64,000 nucleotides of DNA from Terrisporobacter glycolicus ATCC 14880 = DSM 1288 (GCF_036812735.1 NZ_CP117523.1:2480001-2544000), one strand, 5' to 3'. Positions 44,428-53,943 are shown, counted from the stretch's first letter. Numbers and translations: made by a program. The notes: generated by a model not told the origin, from the letters alone.

Positions 44428-44682
44428 CTATTCCTTATTTGCTTCTTTTTCTTCTTTTAATTTTTTATTTTCATTTTGAAGCTTCTTAACTTTATCTTTC
44501 AATTTAGCTACTTCTGTTTTTAAAGTTTCGTTTTCTTCTTTTAAATTTCCAAGCTCAGTAGCTTTTCCAACTTCAGTTACATTCCCTTCTTTATCTATGA
44601 CACTATATCCAAGATCTAAAAAGGACTCCTTCTGAGAGTCCAATATAGTTAATTCTTTATTTTGTTTTCTTACAGTAAGCAT
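44428..44682 (-). CDS. Coiled-coil protein after major capsid gene
   Basis: 84 residues. A short globular start with LTVRKQNKELTILDSQKESF, then from residue 45 one continuous coiled coil (KEENETLKTEVAKLKDKVKK). Position matches Rho-termination/HeH-like or capsid-decoration small proteins between capsid and connector; not otherwise recognised. Confidence 0.65.
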   Translation of the reverse strand: MLTVRKQNKELTILDSQKESFLDLGYSVIDKEGNVTEVGKATELGNLKEENETLKTEVAKLKDKVKKLQNENKKLKEEKEANKE

Positions 44683-44697
44683 AATTTAACCTTCTTT

Positions 44698-45591
44698 CTA
44701 TACTGCTGCTTCTATAACGAAGTCTATAGCATCAGATTTCTTATTTAATATAAATACATCCTCAAAAGATTCTTCATAGTAATAGTATTTATTTTGAGTC
44801 TTAGCACATGGCTCATCTAAACAAGCAGATTCATAGCTTATTGGTGTTATTACAGCCACTGGATGTATTAAGCACATTTGTATTTGCTTAGCTCCTGCTC
44901 CTGCAACCCATCCTTCAGTAAAGTTATATGTAGTTTTCATTAACTCTTCTGGAACATCTACTATTTTAACTTCGTCTATTCTTGATACAGTTCTTTGTAT
45001 TGTAGAAGCAATTCCTTTATCTATACTTATATTTCTTACAATCTCTTTAGCATTTTTCAATAATGTTTTTATTGCAGGTGTAACATAAAGTATTCTTCCC
45101 ATGGATGGAACTCTCTTATTATCCATTTTTTCCATCATGGCATCGAATTGACCTAGTATATTTTCTGCTGTTAAAGCTAATGCAGTCGCTGTTTTACTTC
45201 TTGCTGTCCAATCAGCGTATATTTTTGATATTGTGTAAGCATCCATTTCTGGGAACTTTTGCTCTTCATTATATACTTTAGTTATATTTCCTATAGATAA
45301 CACCATGTTAGTTTGGTTTATATCCATAGGATGTATTAATGTATCCCAATATCTTTCATTAGTAAGTGTCTTAGGCTCCCACTCATTACCATGTCTTTTA
45401 GCAGCTGCCATTATAGAATCCCTATTAGCATCTTTTCTTCCTGTAGTAGTTATTACTGGTATTTCTATTGTTTTAGCATTTACCCACTTATATCTTCCGT
45501 TGTTAGGAGTATTATATAAATCTCCAAAGTATAGTACATATGGGAAAGCTTGAGCTAATTCCCTCGAATATTCTGTAGCATAATTAGTCAT
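44698..45591 (-). CDS. Major capsid protein
   Basis: 297 residues following the scaffold gene. WVNAKTIEIPVITTTGRKDA, NERYWDTLIHPMDINQTN, GRILYVTPAIKTLLKNA and CLIHPVAVITPISYESA are typical of the HK97-fold capsid proteins of Gp15-type clostridial phages. A strong AAGAGAGGA ribosome site precedes it. Confidence 0.87.
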   Translation of the reverse strand: MTNYATEYSRELAQAFPYVLYFGDLYNTPNNGRYKWVNAKTIEIPVITTTGRKDANRDSIMAAAKRHGNEWEPKTLTNERYWDTLIHPMDINQTNMVLSIGNITKVYNEEQKFPEMDAYTISKIYADWTARSKTATALALTAENILGQFDAMMEKMDNKRVPSMGRILYVTPAIKTLLKNAKEIVRNISIDKGIASTIQRTVSRIDEVKIVDVPEELMKTTYNFTEGWVAGAGAKQIQMCLIHPVAVITPISYESACLDEPCAKTQNKYYYYEESFEDVFILNKKSDAIDFVIEAAV

Positions 45592-45614
45592 TTAAATCAT
45601 CCTCTCTTCTTTTA

Positions 45615-46211
45615 TTATTTTTCTTCTCTTGGTCTTACACCAGAAAACATATTTGCAAAACCAAAGCCATTATTTTTAGGTGATGGATCTCCTCCACCAG
45701 GTTTAATAATTTGTGGTACTGGATCTTTAGGTTCATCAGCTATAAAAGAAGTTGGCTCACTTTCTTGTAACTGCTTCATATAGTCATCAGCACCTAAAAA
45801 GACTCCATTCTCAAGTTTAAAATCTTTTTCTTTTAAATCTTGAATAATAGAGTTCTTAACACGTTCATTAGCAAATTTAAATTTACCTGTATACTCTTTT
45901 AAGTTATACTCGTAATCTTTATCTGTTAACTGCTTATTAAGTTTTTCTGTATCAGCTTCATATTTAGCTTTCCAATCATCAACTGATTTTTTAATACCTT
46001 CAATGTCCATATCATTAAACTGCTGTATTTGAGTATTTGCATCAGCTAACTGCATTTCAAGTCCTGTTACTTTTTCCTTTGTTGTTTCTAAGTCTTGATT
46101 AGCTTTATCTAATGAAGCTTTATGTTTTTCTATATCCTTACCATTTTCAGCCATAATGCTGTCTATTTGTTCATCAGTAAGGCCTAAATTTTTTAAAAAT
46201 TCTCTTTTCAT
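45615..46211 (-). CDS. Capsid scaffolding protein (Phage_GP20)
   Basis: 198 residues: MKREFLKNLGLTDEQIDSIM start, a long coiled coil (about 25-105) and a proline/glycine-rich tail (PQIIKPGGGDPSPKNNGFGF). This is the GP20 minor structural/scaffold family, removed or retained inside the procapsid. Directly upstream of the major capsid gene. Confidence 0.87.
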   Translation of the reverse strand: MKREFLKNLGLTDEQIDSIMAENGKDIEKHKASLDKANQDLETTKEKVTGLEMQLADANTQIQQFNDMDIEGIKKSVDDWKAKYEADTEKLNKQLTDKDYEYNLKEYTGKFKFANERVKNSIIQDLKEKDFKLENGVFLGADDYMKQLQESEPTSFIADEPKDPVPQIIKPGGGDPSPKNNGFGFANMFSGVRPREEK

Positions 46212-46317
46212 ATATTTACCTCCAAACTACGTTTTTTACGAGTTCACATCTCTTATTTTTTAGTAATTTACTTATTCTTTTACGTCTATAAGTAATAAAA
46301 AGACATAAAAATAAGCC

Positions 46318-46536
46318 CTATAAGGACTTTGGATCAACTTTATCTATCATTTTCATTAAACCTACATACATAACGGCCGTCATTATTGATAATATAATTA
46401 TAAATAATTTTGGATTTATCGTGTACTCAAGTGGTAACATAAAACTAATTAGCATTAGCATGAAAAATATACCTAATATCATAAATAAGCTTGTTATTGT
46501 ATATAAAGTAATTACTAAAATCTTATTTTTATTCAT
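46318..46536 (-). CDS. Two-helix membrane protein
   Basis: 72 residues from the ATG at 46536: two hydrophobic helices (ILVITLYTITSLFMILGIFF, LFIIILSIMTAVMYVGLMKM) and a short charged end KVDPKSL. The ATG lies inside the last codons of the upstream DUF2829 frame (ATGAATAA), implying coupled translation. Together they form a two-gene insertion between head-morphogenesis and scaffold genes. Not recognised. Confidence 0.6.
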   Translation of the reverse strand: MNKNKILVITLYTITSLFMILGIFFMLMLISFMLPLEYTINPKLFIIILSIMTAVMYVGLMKMIDKVDPKSL

Positions 46537-46806
46537 TATAAAACATCCAATCCTCTGCGAATACATCTGCTTGAGAAGTTACCCACTGTATTCTATTATC
46601 ATCTGCAGTTTTTATAAATAAATAAGGCTTTGTCATTTTGGAATATTTATCTGGAATTTGTGTTTCTCTTATGTCTAACTTATTATCATCTTTGCATGTA
46701 TAATTATTGTTTCTTTGTCTTTATCCCAATACCAGTAACCGCCCCATGAAGGTAGTTTTATTTCATTTCCTTCTTTCATTAATTTAAAAGCTTCATTCCA
46801 TAACAT
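46529..46806 (-). pseudogene. Frameshifted DUF2829 (Tad2-family) protein
   Basis: The frame opens with AGGAGG and ATG: MLWNEAFKLMKEGNEIKLPS, then WGGYWYWDKDKETIII, and hits TAG after 43 codons. One base back in frame (-1) it continues TCKDDNKLDIRETQIPD, KPYLFIKTADDNRIQWVTSQ and ADVFAEDWMFYNE, the unmistakable end of DUF2829. Members include Tad2, phage proteins that bind the Thoeris signal molecule. No slippery heptamer is seen near the shift (about 46690-46705), so a mutation or a sequence error is more likely than programmed frameshifting. Confidence 0.72.
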
Positions 46807-46832
46807 ATTACTTACCTCCTAAATTTACACAT

Positions 46833-46866
46833 AAAAAAAACACCTACTCTTAACTTTTAGTAAATG
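46833..46866 (-). terminator. Terminator upstream of the DUF2829 insertion
   Basis: Minus-strand CATTTACT ... AGTAGGTG (two G-T pairs) followed by eight T. It lies after the 63-residue gene, isolating the insertion from upstream transcription. Confidence 0.65.
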
Positions 46867-46874
46867 CTTTTTTA

Positions 46875-47066
46875 TTATTCTATTATTGTCATATACCATT
46901 TGCATTTTTCACATTTTTCATTTGCTTCTTCTATGTCAAATGAATCAAGTGCAAAAATCTCCATGTCCATATTATCATCTCTTACTTCACCAACTTCATA
47001 GCATATCATTCGAGTTATTTCTTGATTTAGTAATGGACAATATTTTTTTTCTTCTGCTCTAGCCAT
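46875..47066 (-). CDS. Small Cys-rich phage protein
   Basis: 63 residues with four or five cysteines: KKYCPLLNQEITRMICYEVG and NEKCEKCKWYMTII. Probably binds a metal. Located between minor capsid and scaffold genes; not recognised. Confidence 0.6.
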   Translation of the reverse strand: MARAEEKKYCPLLNQEITRMICYEVGEVRDDNMDMEIFALDSFDIEEANEKCEKCKWYMTIIE

Positions 47067-47088
47067 TTGATTATCACCTCAATTTAAA

Positions 47089-48693
47089 TTAAATATATTT
47101 ATTATATTTATTTCTCCATTTTTGTGGAACTATAGTTACTAACTCATAGTCCAAATTTAACACTGTATAGCCTTTGTCTGCTAAGAATTTAATCGTCTCG
47201 TTAAGTTCTTGATAAAGTACTAACTTAGCATTATCAACAAATTCTTGCCCTTTACTTGGTGTCATATTTTTTCTATCTTCTTTTACCTTCATATTATCAT
47301 AAATATGCTCTCTCACACCGGTTATATTCGGCTTATCTAGTTTAACAATTACTTCCTTTTCGTTAATTCTTTGAACAAATTGTATGTTACGTTTCTCTAA
47401 AATATCTCTCGTTGGTTTGTCTCTCAAGTAAGCTTTTATATTATCTTTGCTACTACCTAAATTGTATAACCTATTAGCTTCTTTTTCAACAGATTTATAA
47501 TTATTAACAGATTTTTGACTTATACTCCTTCCAAATCCATTAGCCTGAGTTCTTGCATTATTTGCTTTCAAGTTAACAGCTTTATTAAAAGAATTATAAG
47601 CTTCTTTCTGTTGTTGTAGCTTGATACTTGCATTTGCAAATGCTTGATTATCTCCTATAGCCTTATATCCTACTAACTCTCTTTTACTTGCTCTTATATC
47701 TCTTTCTAATTGTCTTTGCTTTTGTGTAGCTTCATAATAAGTATAAGTTTTACCATTATAATCTATATTTTCATATGGATTTATATTCTTTAAATCCTCT
47801 TTTGAATAAGTCCTTGTACTTATACCTGGGAAAAACGGAAAAAAGCTGTGCCTACAACCATACCCACCTAAACCATCTGCGCTTCCATAGCCTGTAGTAT
47901 CTTCAAAGTTAGGATATTCCGAAGAACTCCCATTCATTTGATATACTCCACCTTGCCATTCTTCATGAGTTGGTCTAGCTCCAGGATGTGCAGACACTTC
48001 TACATATTCGCAGTTCATTTCTTCCATTAAGCCTTCTGTCATTTTCTGAGACATCTGATTAAGTCCTGTTAATGTTGACCTTCTTACAGCTACATCCAAT
48101 CTATTATGCCAACCACTATCATAATTAATAAATTGAACTCCGCTTTTTGAAAGTTCCTTTACGGTATTCCTAATAGCAGTATTATAATCTATAGCTCCAC
48201 TTGATATTTGAAGTTGTGCAAAATCCATATGTTTTATATAAGCTTGAGTTAACAATCTGCTTTTTATTTTTTCATTTACTTCTTTTGTGCAAAATCCTAA
48301 TGAATTAGTTATATTTTTTAATTCTCCTTTTGTCTGTTTCTTAAATGCTTTTACATAGTCTTGTAACATTTTAGAGCCATCTAAACTGATAGTCTTAAGA
48401 TTAGCTTTTTCATATATTTTATTATCAAATTTAATAGACTCTTCTGCTGCTTCTTTAAATAATTTATCTATTTCTTTATCTGACTTTTTAAGCATCTCTT
48501 TTATTTTCTTTTTTATTTCTCTTTCGCTTAGTCCTATTTCTTGAGCTTTTATATATTGCCATTCTGCTGTACTAGTAATTTTCCCAGCTTTAGCAATCCT
48601 TCTTGATATATCTTCAATAATAAAATCTTCTAACTCTTGATACAGTTTAACTATATAATCTGGAGCTTTTTTAAGATAATCTGGTGTTAACAT
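47089..48693 (-). CDS. Phage minor capsid protein (Phage_min_cap2) with C-terminal extension
   Basis: 534 residues. Residues about 1-320 match the minor capsid/head morphogenesis family: VAVRRSTLTGLNQMSQKMTE, VSAHPGARPTHEEWQGGVY and GYGCRHSFFPFFPG. The last about 200 residues (from KAVNLKANNARTQ) form a separate charged domain that contains RFVQ-like VQRINEKEVIVKL and VLNLDYELVTIVPQKW, not needed for head assembly in shorter homologues. Injected or head-packaged cargo domain is possible. Directly follows the portal gene. Confidence 0.82.
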   Translation of the reverse strand: MLTPDYLKKAPDYIVKLYQELEDFIIEDISRRIAKAGKITSTAEWQYIKAQEIGLSEREIKKKIKEMLKKSDKEIDKLFKEAAEESIKFDNKIYEKANLKTISLDGSKMLQDYVKAFKKQTKGELKNITNSLGFCTKEVNEKIKSRLLTQAYIKHMDFAQLQISSGAIDYNTAIRNTVKELSKSGVQFINYDSGWHNRLDVAVRRSTLTGLNQMSQKMTEGLMEEMNCEYVEVSAHPGARPTHEEWQGGVYQMNGSSSEYPNFEDTTGYGSADGLGGYGCRHSFFPFFPGISTRTYSKEDLKNINPYENIDYNGKTYTYYEATQKQRQLERDIRASKRELVGYKAIGDNQAFANASIKLQQQKEAYNSFNKAVNLKANNARTQANGFGRSISQKSVNNYKSVEKEANRLYNLGSSKDNIKAYLRDKPTRDILEKRNIQFVQRINEKEVIVKLDKPNITGVREHIYDNMKVKEDRKNMTPSKGQEFVDNAKLVLYQELNETIKFLADKGYTVLNLDYELVTIVPQKWRNKYNKYI

Positions 48694-48701
48694 TTAATCA
48701 C

Positions 48702-50114
48702 CTATTCTAAATCATCAACTTCATCTAGTTCTTGATTATTCGGCATCATTTTAAGAGCTTCTTCCTCAGTTACTCCATATTTTTTCATGATATATAACTC
48801 TGGCCTAATAAGTCCAGAAGCTACATCATTTTGCATACTTAGCAAATCTGTATCTTTATCTATTACTAAACTATCATCAAACTTAAATGACATATCATAT
48901 TTACTAGTCTTAGAATATCCAGCAAGCATGGCCCACACATTCATTGCATAAGCTAAATTTATTAAAGATTTTTCTAAAGCCTTTTGAATATCACTTACAG
49001 TCACATAACTTCTTTGTCTACTTGTTTTTATTTCAGTAGCTGTCTTAGCTGTCTCCTGTACATCACTTAAAGTTCCATATGCTAATCCACAATTGAACTC
49101 TATTTTTCTAAGTAATTGATTTAATCCGTTAAATAGTGGGGCGTCTCTAATATCTGGACTAAAAGTATCAAGAAGCTTATTATTAGAACCATTTCCTATA
49201 TCAAAGGTTCTATATAGTCTTTCTTTTCCTACTGGTATTTTAGGATTACCTTCTCTATCTAATGCAAAAGCTTCTATACCTGCATTAACTGCAAGCTCTG
49301 TGCCTTCATATTCCCAAAGTATCCTACTATATTGTTTATCTCCTTCTTCTATTAAATCTGTAGCTCTGCTGTAAACACTAACTCCCAGTGGACTTGATGT
49401 ATCAATGTTATTAGCTATAGGAATCTTAAAATAAGAAAATAAAGGCTTATCTACGTTTTTAATAAGAGCTTCTTCCTCTAAATCTTCCCAGCCTTTTACT
49501 GCACCAAGAGGCACTTGATCACCTAAATCATTATTATTGTTCAAAGAAGCTCCATTGTAATTTTCTTTTACATATGCAGTATTTGAAATATAATATCCTT
49601 GTTTTGTCAAGTTATGATATTCAACTCTTGTATATGTCTTTTTACCTTCTTGCTTAAACTCTAAGAATATCGCTCCTGTTACTTCACCTTTACTATTAAA
49701 AGATGTAGGATAAAAGTTTTCAGCTTGAACTAAATCAACCGCTATATCTTCATCGCTTATATAAGGCTTGAATACCACTCCACCTTTTGCACAAGCAAAT
49801 TCACAATAATCTCTTATTCTTTCTATAACTATTTGATACTGTTCATTTATGTAATCATTTCCTGTAATTACACTTTCCAACTCTAAAGTTACAAGCCTCG
49901 CAAATTCTCCAGCAATAGCAGGGGCTAATCCTATTGTTTTTACATTTTCATTTATCCAAGGAGGTTTATTGTTATATATTGAAGTCCATAAATCTATAGC
50001 TTTTATCATTTCATCTGATACAGCAACTTCAATATTAAGTTCTTTTTCAATGATTGGTTTCTTATTCAACTTTTTTAGCACCCCCTTTATAAAGTTTTTT
50101 ATTTTTTCAAACAT
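48702..50114 (-). CDS. Portal protein
   Basis: 470 residues of the SPP1 gp6-like portal family (Phage_prot_Gp6): SLYN-type start with IDLWTSIYNNKPPWI, FKPYISDEDIAVDLVQAENF, YSRATDLIEEGDKQYSRILW and TAKTATEIKTSRQRSYVTVS. Twelve copies form the DNA channel at one capsid vertex and the docking site of terminase. Follows large terminase by 22 bases. Confidence 0.9.
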   Translation of the reverse strand: MFEKIKNFIKGVLKKLNKKPIIEKELNIEVAVSDEMIKAIDLWTSIYNNKPPWINENVKTIGLAPAIAGEFARLVTLELESVITGNDYINEQYQIVIERIRDYCEFACAKGGVVFKPYISDEDIAVDLVQAENFYPTSFNSKGEVTGAIFLEFKQEGKKTYTRVEYHNLTKQGYYISNTAYVKENYNGASLNNNNDLGDQVPLGAVKGWEDLEEEALIKNVDKPLFSYFKIPIANNIDTSSPLGVSVYSRATDLIEEGDKQYSRILWEYEGTELAVNAGIEAFALDREGNPKIPVGKERLYRTFDIGNGSNNKLLDTFSPDIRDAPLFNGLNQLLRKIEFNCGLAYGTLSDVQETAKTATEIKTSRQRSYVTVSDIQKALEKSLINLAYAMNVWAMLAGYSKTSKYDMSFKFDDSLVIDKDTDLLSMQNDVASGLIRPELYIMKKYGVTEEEALKMMPNNQELDEVDDLE

Positions 50115-50136
50115 GGCTTATTCCTCCTGCGATTTT

Positions 50137-51465
50137 CTATCTTTTTCTAGGTAATAGCCTATTAGTATATTTTTCTATTGAATATTCATATGCATCAAGT
50201 GTATCTATGTCACTTGTACCATCATCTAACCTTACATTTTCAGTAAGTTCCTTTGGGTCCCATATTGCCCCACATAAAGCAATTTCTAAAGTAGCACAAT
50301 CATCTGTATATTCAAATCTATCTTGAGCTATCAACATACAAGTAAGTTGTATTCTATCTGTAATAGATGATTTAAGTGCATCTCTGATATGAATATGCCC
50401 TAACCTTGCTTCAATGGCTGAACTTCTTAATCCTCTTATTAAAACTTGTTCTGCGCTATCACAATAAACACAAGTTATAAACCCATATCTATCTAGAATT
50501 TTCTGTAAGAAGCTTACAAATAATTGCCCTAGCTTTTTAGGATCTATATCTCCAAAATGTCTTTCGCTAGACAACGGTTTTATTTTTCTATATCCTGGTG
50601 TTATTCCAGTAGCAACAAAAGAATGTCCAGATTTATTCCCTCCGAAGTCAACTCCTACATTAATCATCATTAAATCTTTAACTTCATTATTTTTATATTT
50701 TTCCGTGTTATCTGCAAATTGCCTATATATAAGTCCTTCAGCTATACATCTTTTACCTAGAATATCTCTTTGATACCAAATAGAAGTTTTATCATATTGT
50801 GATTTTATCTCTTCTCTACGTTCATCTGATATTGTTATATTATCGTCTATAGTAAAATGCTGATAGTTATATCCTCCTAATAGTTCACCTTTCTGATTTA
50901 ACTTATCATATTTATCTATGTACTCTGTATATATAGTTGCATTAGGATTGTCCGGGTTTAAATCCCAAAATATTTTTCTTTTATTAGCTGCAATCAAACG
51001 GTTAAAAGCTTCTTTTATAGTATTATCATGATGTAAGTTGATTTCTGTTGCTATCCACATTCCATAAGAGTTCCCTCTTATCTTTTTATATGAATTAGCT
51101 AAAGCACCACCAGCAAATATTACTATTCTCTGCTTGTATTTTGTACTTGGACCTTTAATGTATAAACATTCATTGCCTTTATACTTTCCCCAGTGAGATT
51201 GTCCTCTAAAAATATATTCAAGGCCAAATCCATTAGCATCACCTATATTTAATTTAGCATTTGCACTTGTTGAACCTGTAGCTAAGTGTATTTTATCTTT
51301 AGTATCTTTAATCTCATGAGCAAAAGCATAAACATTATCAACAGTTTTACCAGCTCTTACCGCTCCTTCTGCAAAATTATAAGTATTTTTAGCGCAATTC
51401 CTAATATATTCTTTATGCTTATCAGAAAATTTAAAGTATATTGTTTTCTTTTTAGTCACAGCCAT
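50137..51465 (-). CDS. Terminase large subunit
   Basis: 442 residues from the ATG at 51465 (MAVTKKKTIYFKFSDKH). N-terminal ATPase: FAEGAVRAGKT is the atypical Walker A; GMWIATEINLHH is Walker B. The C-terminal nuclease has VGVDFGGNKSGHSFVA, YCDSAEQVLI and a closing DTLDAYEYSIEKY. PBSX-like Terminase_3/6 group. It cuts and packages phage DNA through the portal. It overlaps the small-subunit gene by 14 bases. Confidence 0.92.
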   Translation of the reverse strand: MAVTKKKTIYFKFSDKHKEYIRNCAKNTYNFAEGAVRAGKTVDNVYAFAHEIKDTKDKIHLATGSTSANAKLNIGDANGFGLEYIFRGQSHWGKYKGNECLYIKGPSTKYKQRIVIFAGGALANSYKKIRGNSYGMWIATEINLHHDNTIKEAFNRLIAANKRKIFWDLNPDNPNATIYTEYIDKYDKLNQKGELLGGYNYQHFTIDDNITISDERREEIKSQYDKTSIWYQRDILGKRCIAEGLIYRQFADNTEKYKNNEVKDLMMINVGVDFGGNKSGHSFVATGITPGYRKIKPLSSERHFGDIDPKKLGQLFVSFLQKILDRYGFITCVYCDSAEQVLIRGLRSSAIEARLGHIHIRDALKSSITDRIQLTCMLIAQDRFEYTDDCATLEIALCGAIWDPKELTENVRLDDGTSDIDTLDAYEYSIEKYTNRLLPRKR

Positions 51466-52294
51466 AAATATCACTATCCGTTTCTGATGTATCTTCTACC
51501 TCGGTGTTATCGCCTGTTATCTTATTAGTTTTAGCTTTTATATTTTCAATCCTTGCCTTTTGTTCTTCTGAAGCCAATCCTATGTGTTTGTCTAACCAAT
51601 CTAACGCTTTCATTTTATCTAATAATTTAACTTTAACTCCATCTTTACCTTCAGATATTTCACTTATAAGAGTTCCGTCCAGCTGAGTACTATCTTTTAG
51701 AACTACACTATTTTTTAGATATGGCCCAAACTCTCCTTCTACTTTCTCACTATTAAATTCTAAGAAATCAGTTATGTCAGAAAAAGCTATATTCATATAC
51801 TTTTGAAATAATCTTTTATTAAGTAATTTAGAATTAATTTCTTGTTCTTGTAAGCATTCTTCAGTCAGTCTATCTATTTCTAATTTTATGTTAGGTTTTG
51901 TTAGGCATTTAGAACCTTCTGTTTTAGCTGTATTATAGCTACATCCATAAACCTTGCGATACGCTCTTGTAGCATTAAAATCCTCTATATAATAAATACA
52001 AAATAATCTTTGTTTTTCAGTAAGTTCAGTATTTTCTAATACCGACTCAACTTCATTAAAATCAGCTTGTTTTTCTGCCTTCTTTTTAGTTACTTTTTTA
52101 TTATTAACGTTCCTTTTCTCCTTAGGTAACGTTCCTTTTAGTTTTTCTTCCCATTTATCTTGAGATTTCCATTTTCTAACTTGAGTATCTTTCACACCAA
52201 GTTGAGTAGCAATATCCTTAAGTAAGATTTCTCCATTATTTAGTTTATATATTTCATAAGCTTTATCTCTATTAGGACTTCTTACTCTAGCCAT
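51452..52294 (-). CDS. Terminase small subunit
   Basis: 280 residues. N-terminal helix-turn-helix (EILLKDIATQLGVKDTQVRKW), a charged linker, then a Terminase_2 domain: LTEKQRLFCIYYIEDFNATR and AYRKVYGCSYNTAKTEGSKC. It recognises the pac/cos DNA. First gene of the late structural operon. Ends inside the start of the large subunit. Confidence 0.9.
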   Translation of the reverse strand: MARVRSPNRDKAYEIYKLNNGEILLKDIATQLGVKDTQVRKWKSQDKWEEKLKGTLPKEKRNVNNKKVTKKKAEKQADFNEVESVLENTELTEKQRLFCIYYIEDFNATRAYRKVYGCSYNTAKTEGSKCLTKPNIKLEIDRLTEECLQEQEINSKLLNKRLFQKYMNIAFSDITDFLEFNSEKVEGEFGPYLKNSVVLKDSTQLDGTLISEISEGKDGVKVKLLDKMKALDWLDKHIGLASEEQKARIENIKAKTNKITGDNTEVEDTSETDSDIYGCD

Positions 52295-52330
52295 ATCACC
52301 ACCTCATTACCTTTATATTTAAGCATAAAA

Positions 52331-52356
52331 AAAGAACCCTATAACTAGAGTTCTTT
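52331..52356 (-). terminator. Terminator upstream of terminase genes
   Basis: Minus-strand AAAGAACTCTA ... TAGGGTTCTTT with a 4-base loop, one mismatch, then seven T. Ends transcription of the preceding accessory gene. Confidence 0.82.
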
Positions 52357-52366
52357 AGATTATATT

Positions 52367-53212
52367 TTATTGTTTTTTATTTTTATTATTAAGTCTCCAT
52401 TTTAATTCTTCTTCCAACCTTATCTTTGATTGATTATCAATTACTACATTAAATTTTTCTTGTAAAAAACATACTATCTCGTCCGATAAATCTTTTGTAT
52501 TTATAGATGATGTTTCTATTTTTTCAACAACAACTCTTTTGTTATTCCAATTATTATTATCTTTTTCATCATATTTAGATATTATATATCCTGCACTATC
52601 TTTTTCATATTCAATAAAATACAATATATCCTTTACGCTATTATCATCTTTCCCTAACAATATAGCTTTATTATTGTCAAATAAACTTATCAACATGCCG
52701 TTTTCATTACTCTCAATATATAGTTCTTTATCAGTTTTTCCCTCACGTACTAAATCGTATATATCTGTAGGATCATAACATGTAATTCTAAAATAAATAT
52801 CACTTATATTTGTTTTATAATTATGTCCACAACTACTTCTCTTCAAGTGACTAAGATTAAAATTTTTAACAGTTCTATTTGTCTTATATTTCAATATAAT
52901 ATCAACAAAATTAATTTTTTCTATATTTTCTATTATCTCTTGACCTATAAAATTATCAAAATCATTTTCTGCATTTTTAATAGCATCACCTATTTCTCTA
53001 TGCAAAACATTTTTTATAATTTCTACTTGAATACATTCTTGTCTATACTCAATTTCTGTATCATAAAAATTTAAATATACTATATATGTACCTTCGTTTT
53101 TTAAATTGTTAACTATAGAAAAATCTTTAAAATTATTGTACTTTCTAGAAGTTGAGTTTATTAGGTATTTAATATCGTTAAATTTTACTATTTCCACGTT
53201 GGTTTTAGTCAT
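52367..53212 (-). CDS. Unrecognised 281-residue accessory protein
   Basis: Starts at the ATG with GGAGGTGATATT. Soluble, rich in Asn, Asp, Lys and Ile; alternating strands and helices, no obvious catalytic motif. Features: YNNFKDFSIVNNLKNEGTYI, CGHNYKTNISDIYFRITCYD and a helical end (SDEIVCFLQEKFNVVIDN). It stands alone upstream of terminase with a terminator on both sides, which is the setting of lysogen-expressed phage cargo. A defence or exclusion role is a guess. Confidence 0.6.
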   Translation of the reverse strand: MTKTNVEIVKFNDIKYLINSTSRKYNNFKDFSIVNNLKNEGTYIVYLNFYDTEIEYRQECIQVEIIKNVLHREIGDAIKNAENDFDNFIGQEIIENIEKINFVDIILKYKTNRTVKNFNLSHLKRSSCGHNYKTNISDIYFRITCYDPTDIYDLVREGKTDKELYIESNENGMLISLFDNNKAILLGKDDNSVKDILYFIEYEKDSAGYIISKYDEKDNNNWNNKRVVVEKIETSSINTKDLSDEIVCFLQEKFNVVIDNQSKIRLEEELKWRLNNKNKKQ

Positions 53213-53296
53213 AATATCACCTCCAAAAGTATATAATATCACTTTTTTCTATATTTTGTTAATTCATATAAAAAATTCATTATATATTTAATAAAA

Positions 53297-53320
53297 AAGA
53301 ACCCTATTTTTAGAATTCTT
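53297..53320 (-). terminator. Terminator after the DUF4145 gene
   Basis: Minus-strand AAGAATTCTA, AAAA loop, TAGGGTTCTT (two G-T pairs), then TTTTATTA; overlaps the last codons of the gene. Confidence 0.78.
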
Positions 53321-53897
53321 CTTGATTATTCAACATAGCAGGAAGTTCATACACTATTTTCAACAACATCTCAATAAATTTCATAGTTTTTTCTGCATCT
53401 TCTTTGCTTATGATATTAATTTCATGGGTTGCATTATTTCCTATTTTTCTGATTTGATCTACCCACCCTTTTGAATTTGGTGGTATATACATATTTTTAT
53501 CTAACCAATTAACATAATAAAAAAATGATTCATTTTCATTTGCTCCTAGGTTAACAGATATATTCATTAGCAATTTTCTACAACATAAAGCTACTGAAGT
53601 AAATGCATCTACACTAAAACAATTTCTAGCTTCTTTATATAAATCTACTACTTCTTCATGTGTTATATTTTGAATATTTGAACCAATTTTCACTCCTGGA
53701 TATTGCTTTTCTTTATCATCAAAAAATGTTGGTTTATTGCACTTTGGGCATATATATATGTTATATTCACGATATGAACCACCTAACATACCAATTCTTT
53801 CATCAGTATGAAAACCCCTATCATTTCCAACGTTCAAGCCACAATAACCACATATATAATTTTTACATTCCAAATGTATAGTTTCTTTCCAATCCAT
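53310..53897 (-). CDS. DUF4145 protein with N-terminal zinc ribbon
   Basis: 195 residues from the ATG with GGGGGG upstream (an earlier in-frame start lacks a ribosome site). Residues 8-60 hold a treble-clef-like zinc site (CKNYICGYCGLN, YICPKCNKP); residues about 85-185 are the DUF4145 helical domain: VALCCRKLLMNISVNLGAN and KIGNNATHEINIISKEDAEK. DUF4145 is often fused to restriction or other defence proteins but is also found alone in phages. Between two terminators, so it is an independent cargo gene. Confidence 0.75.
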   Translation of the reverse strand: MDWKETIHLECKNYICGYCGLNVGNDRGFHTDERIGMLGGSYREYNIYICPKCNKPTFFDDKEKQYPGVKIGSNIQNITHEEVVDLYKEARNCFSVDAFTSVALCCRKLLMNISVNLGANENESFFYYVNWLDKNMYIPPNSKGWVDQIRKIGNNATHEINIISKEDAEKTMKFIEMLLKIVYELPAMLNNQEEF

Positions 53898-53943
53898 AAT
53901 ATCCCCCCTTTTTACATTATAAAACACTCTAATACTCAAGTCT

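Noticed and set aside
46690-46705. Programmed -1 frameshift site in the DUF2829 gene
   Set aside because: No X-XXY-YYZ heptamer in the proper register was found near the point of shift.
46675-46806. Complete 43-residue gene ending at the first TAG
   Set aside because: The -1 frame continues the DUF2829 domain to a natural stop, so the short frame is the front part of a broken gene.
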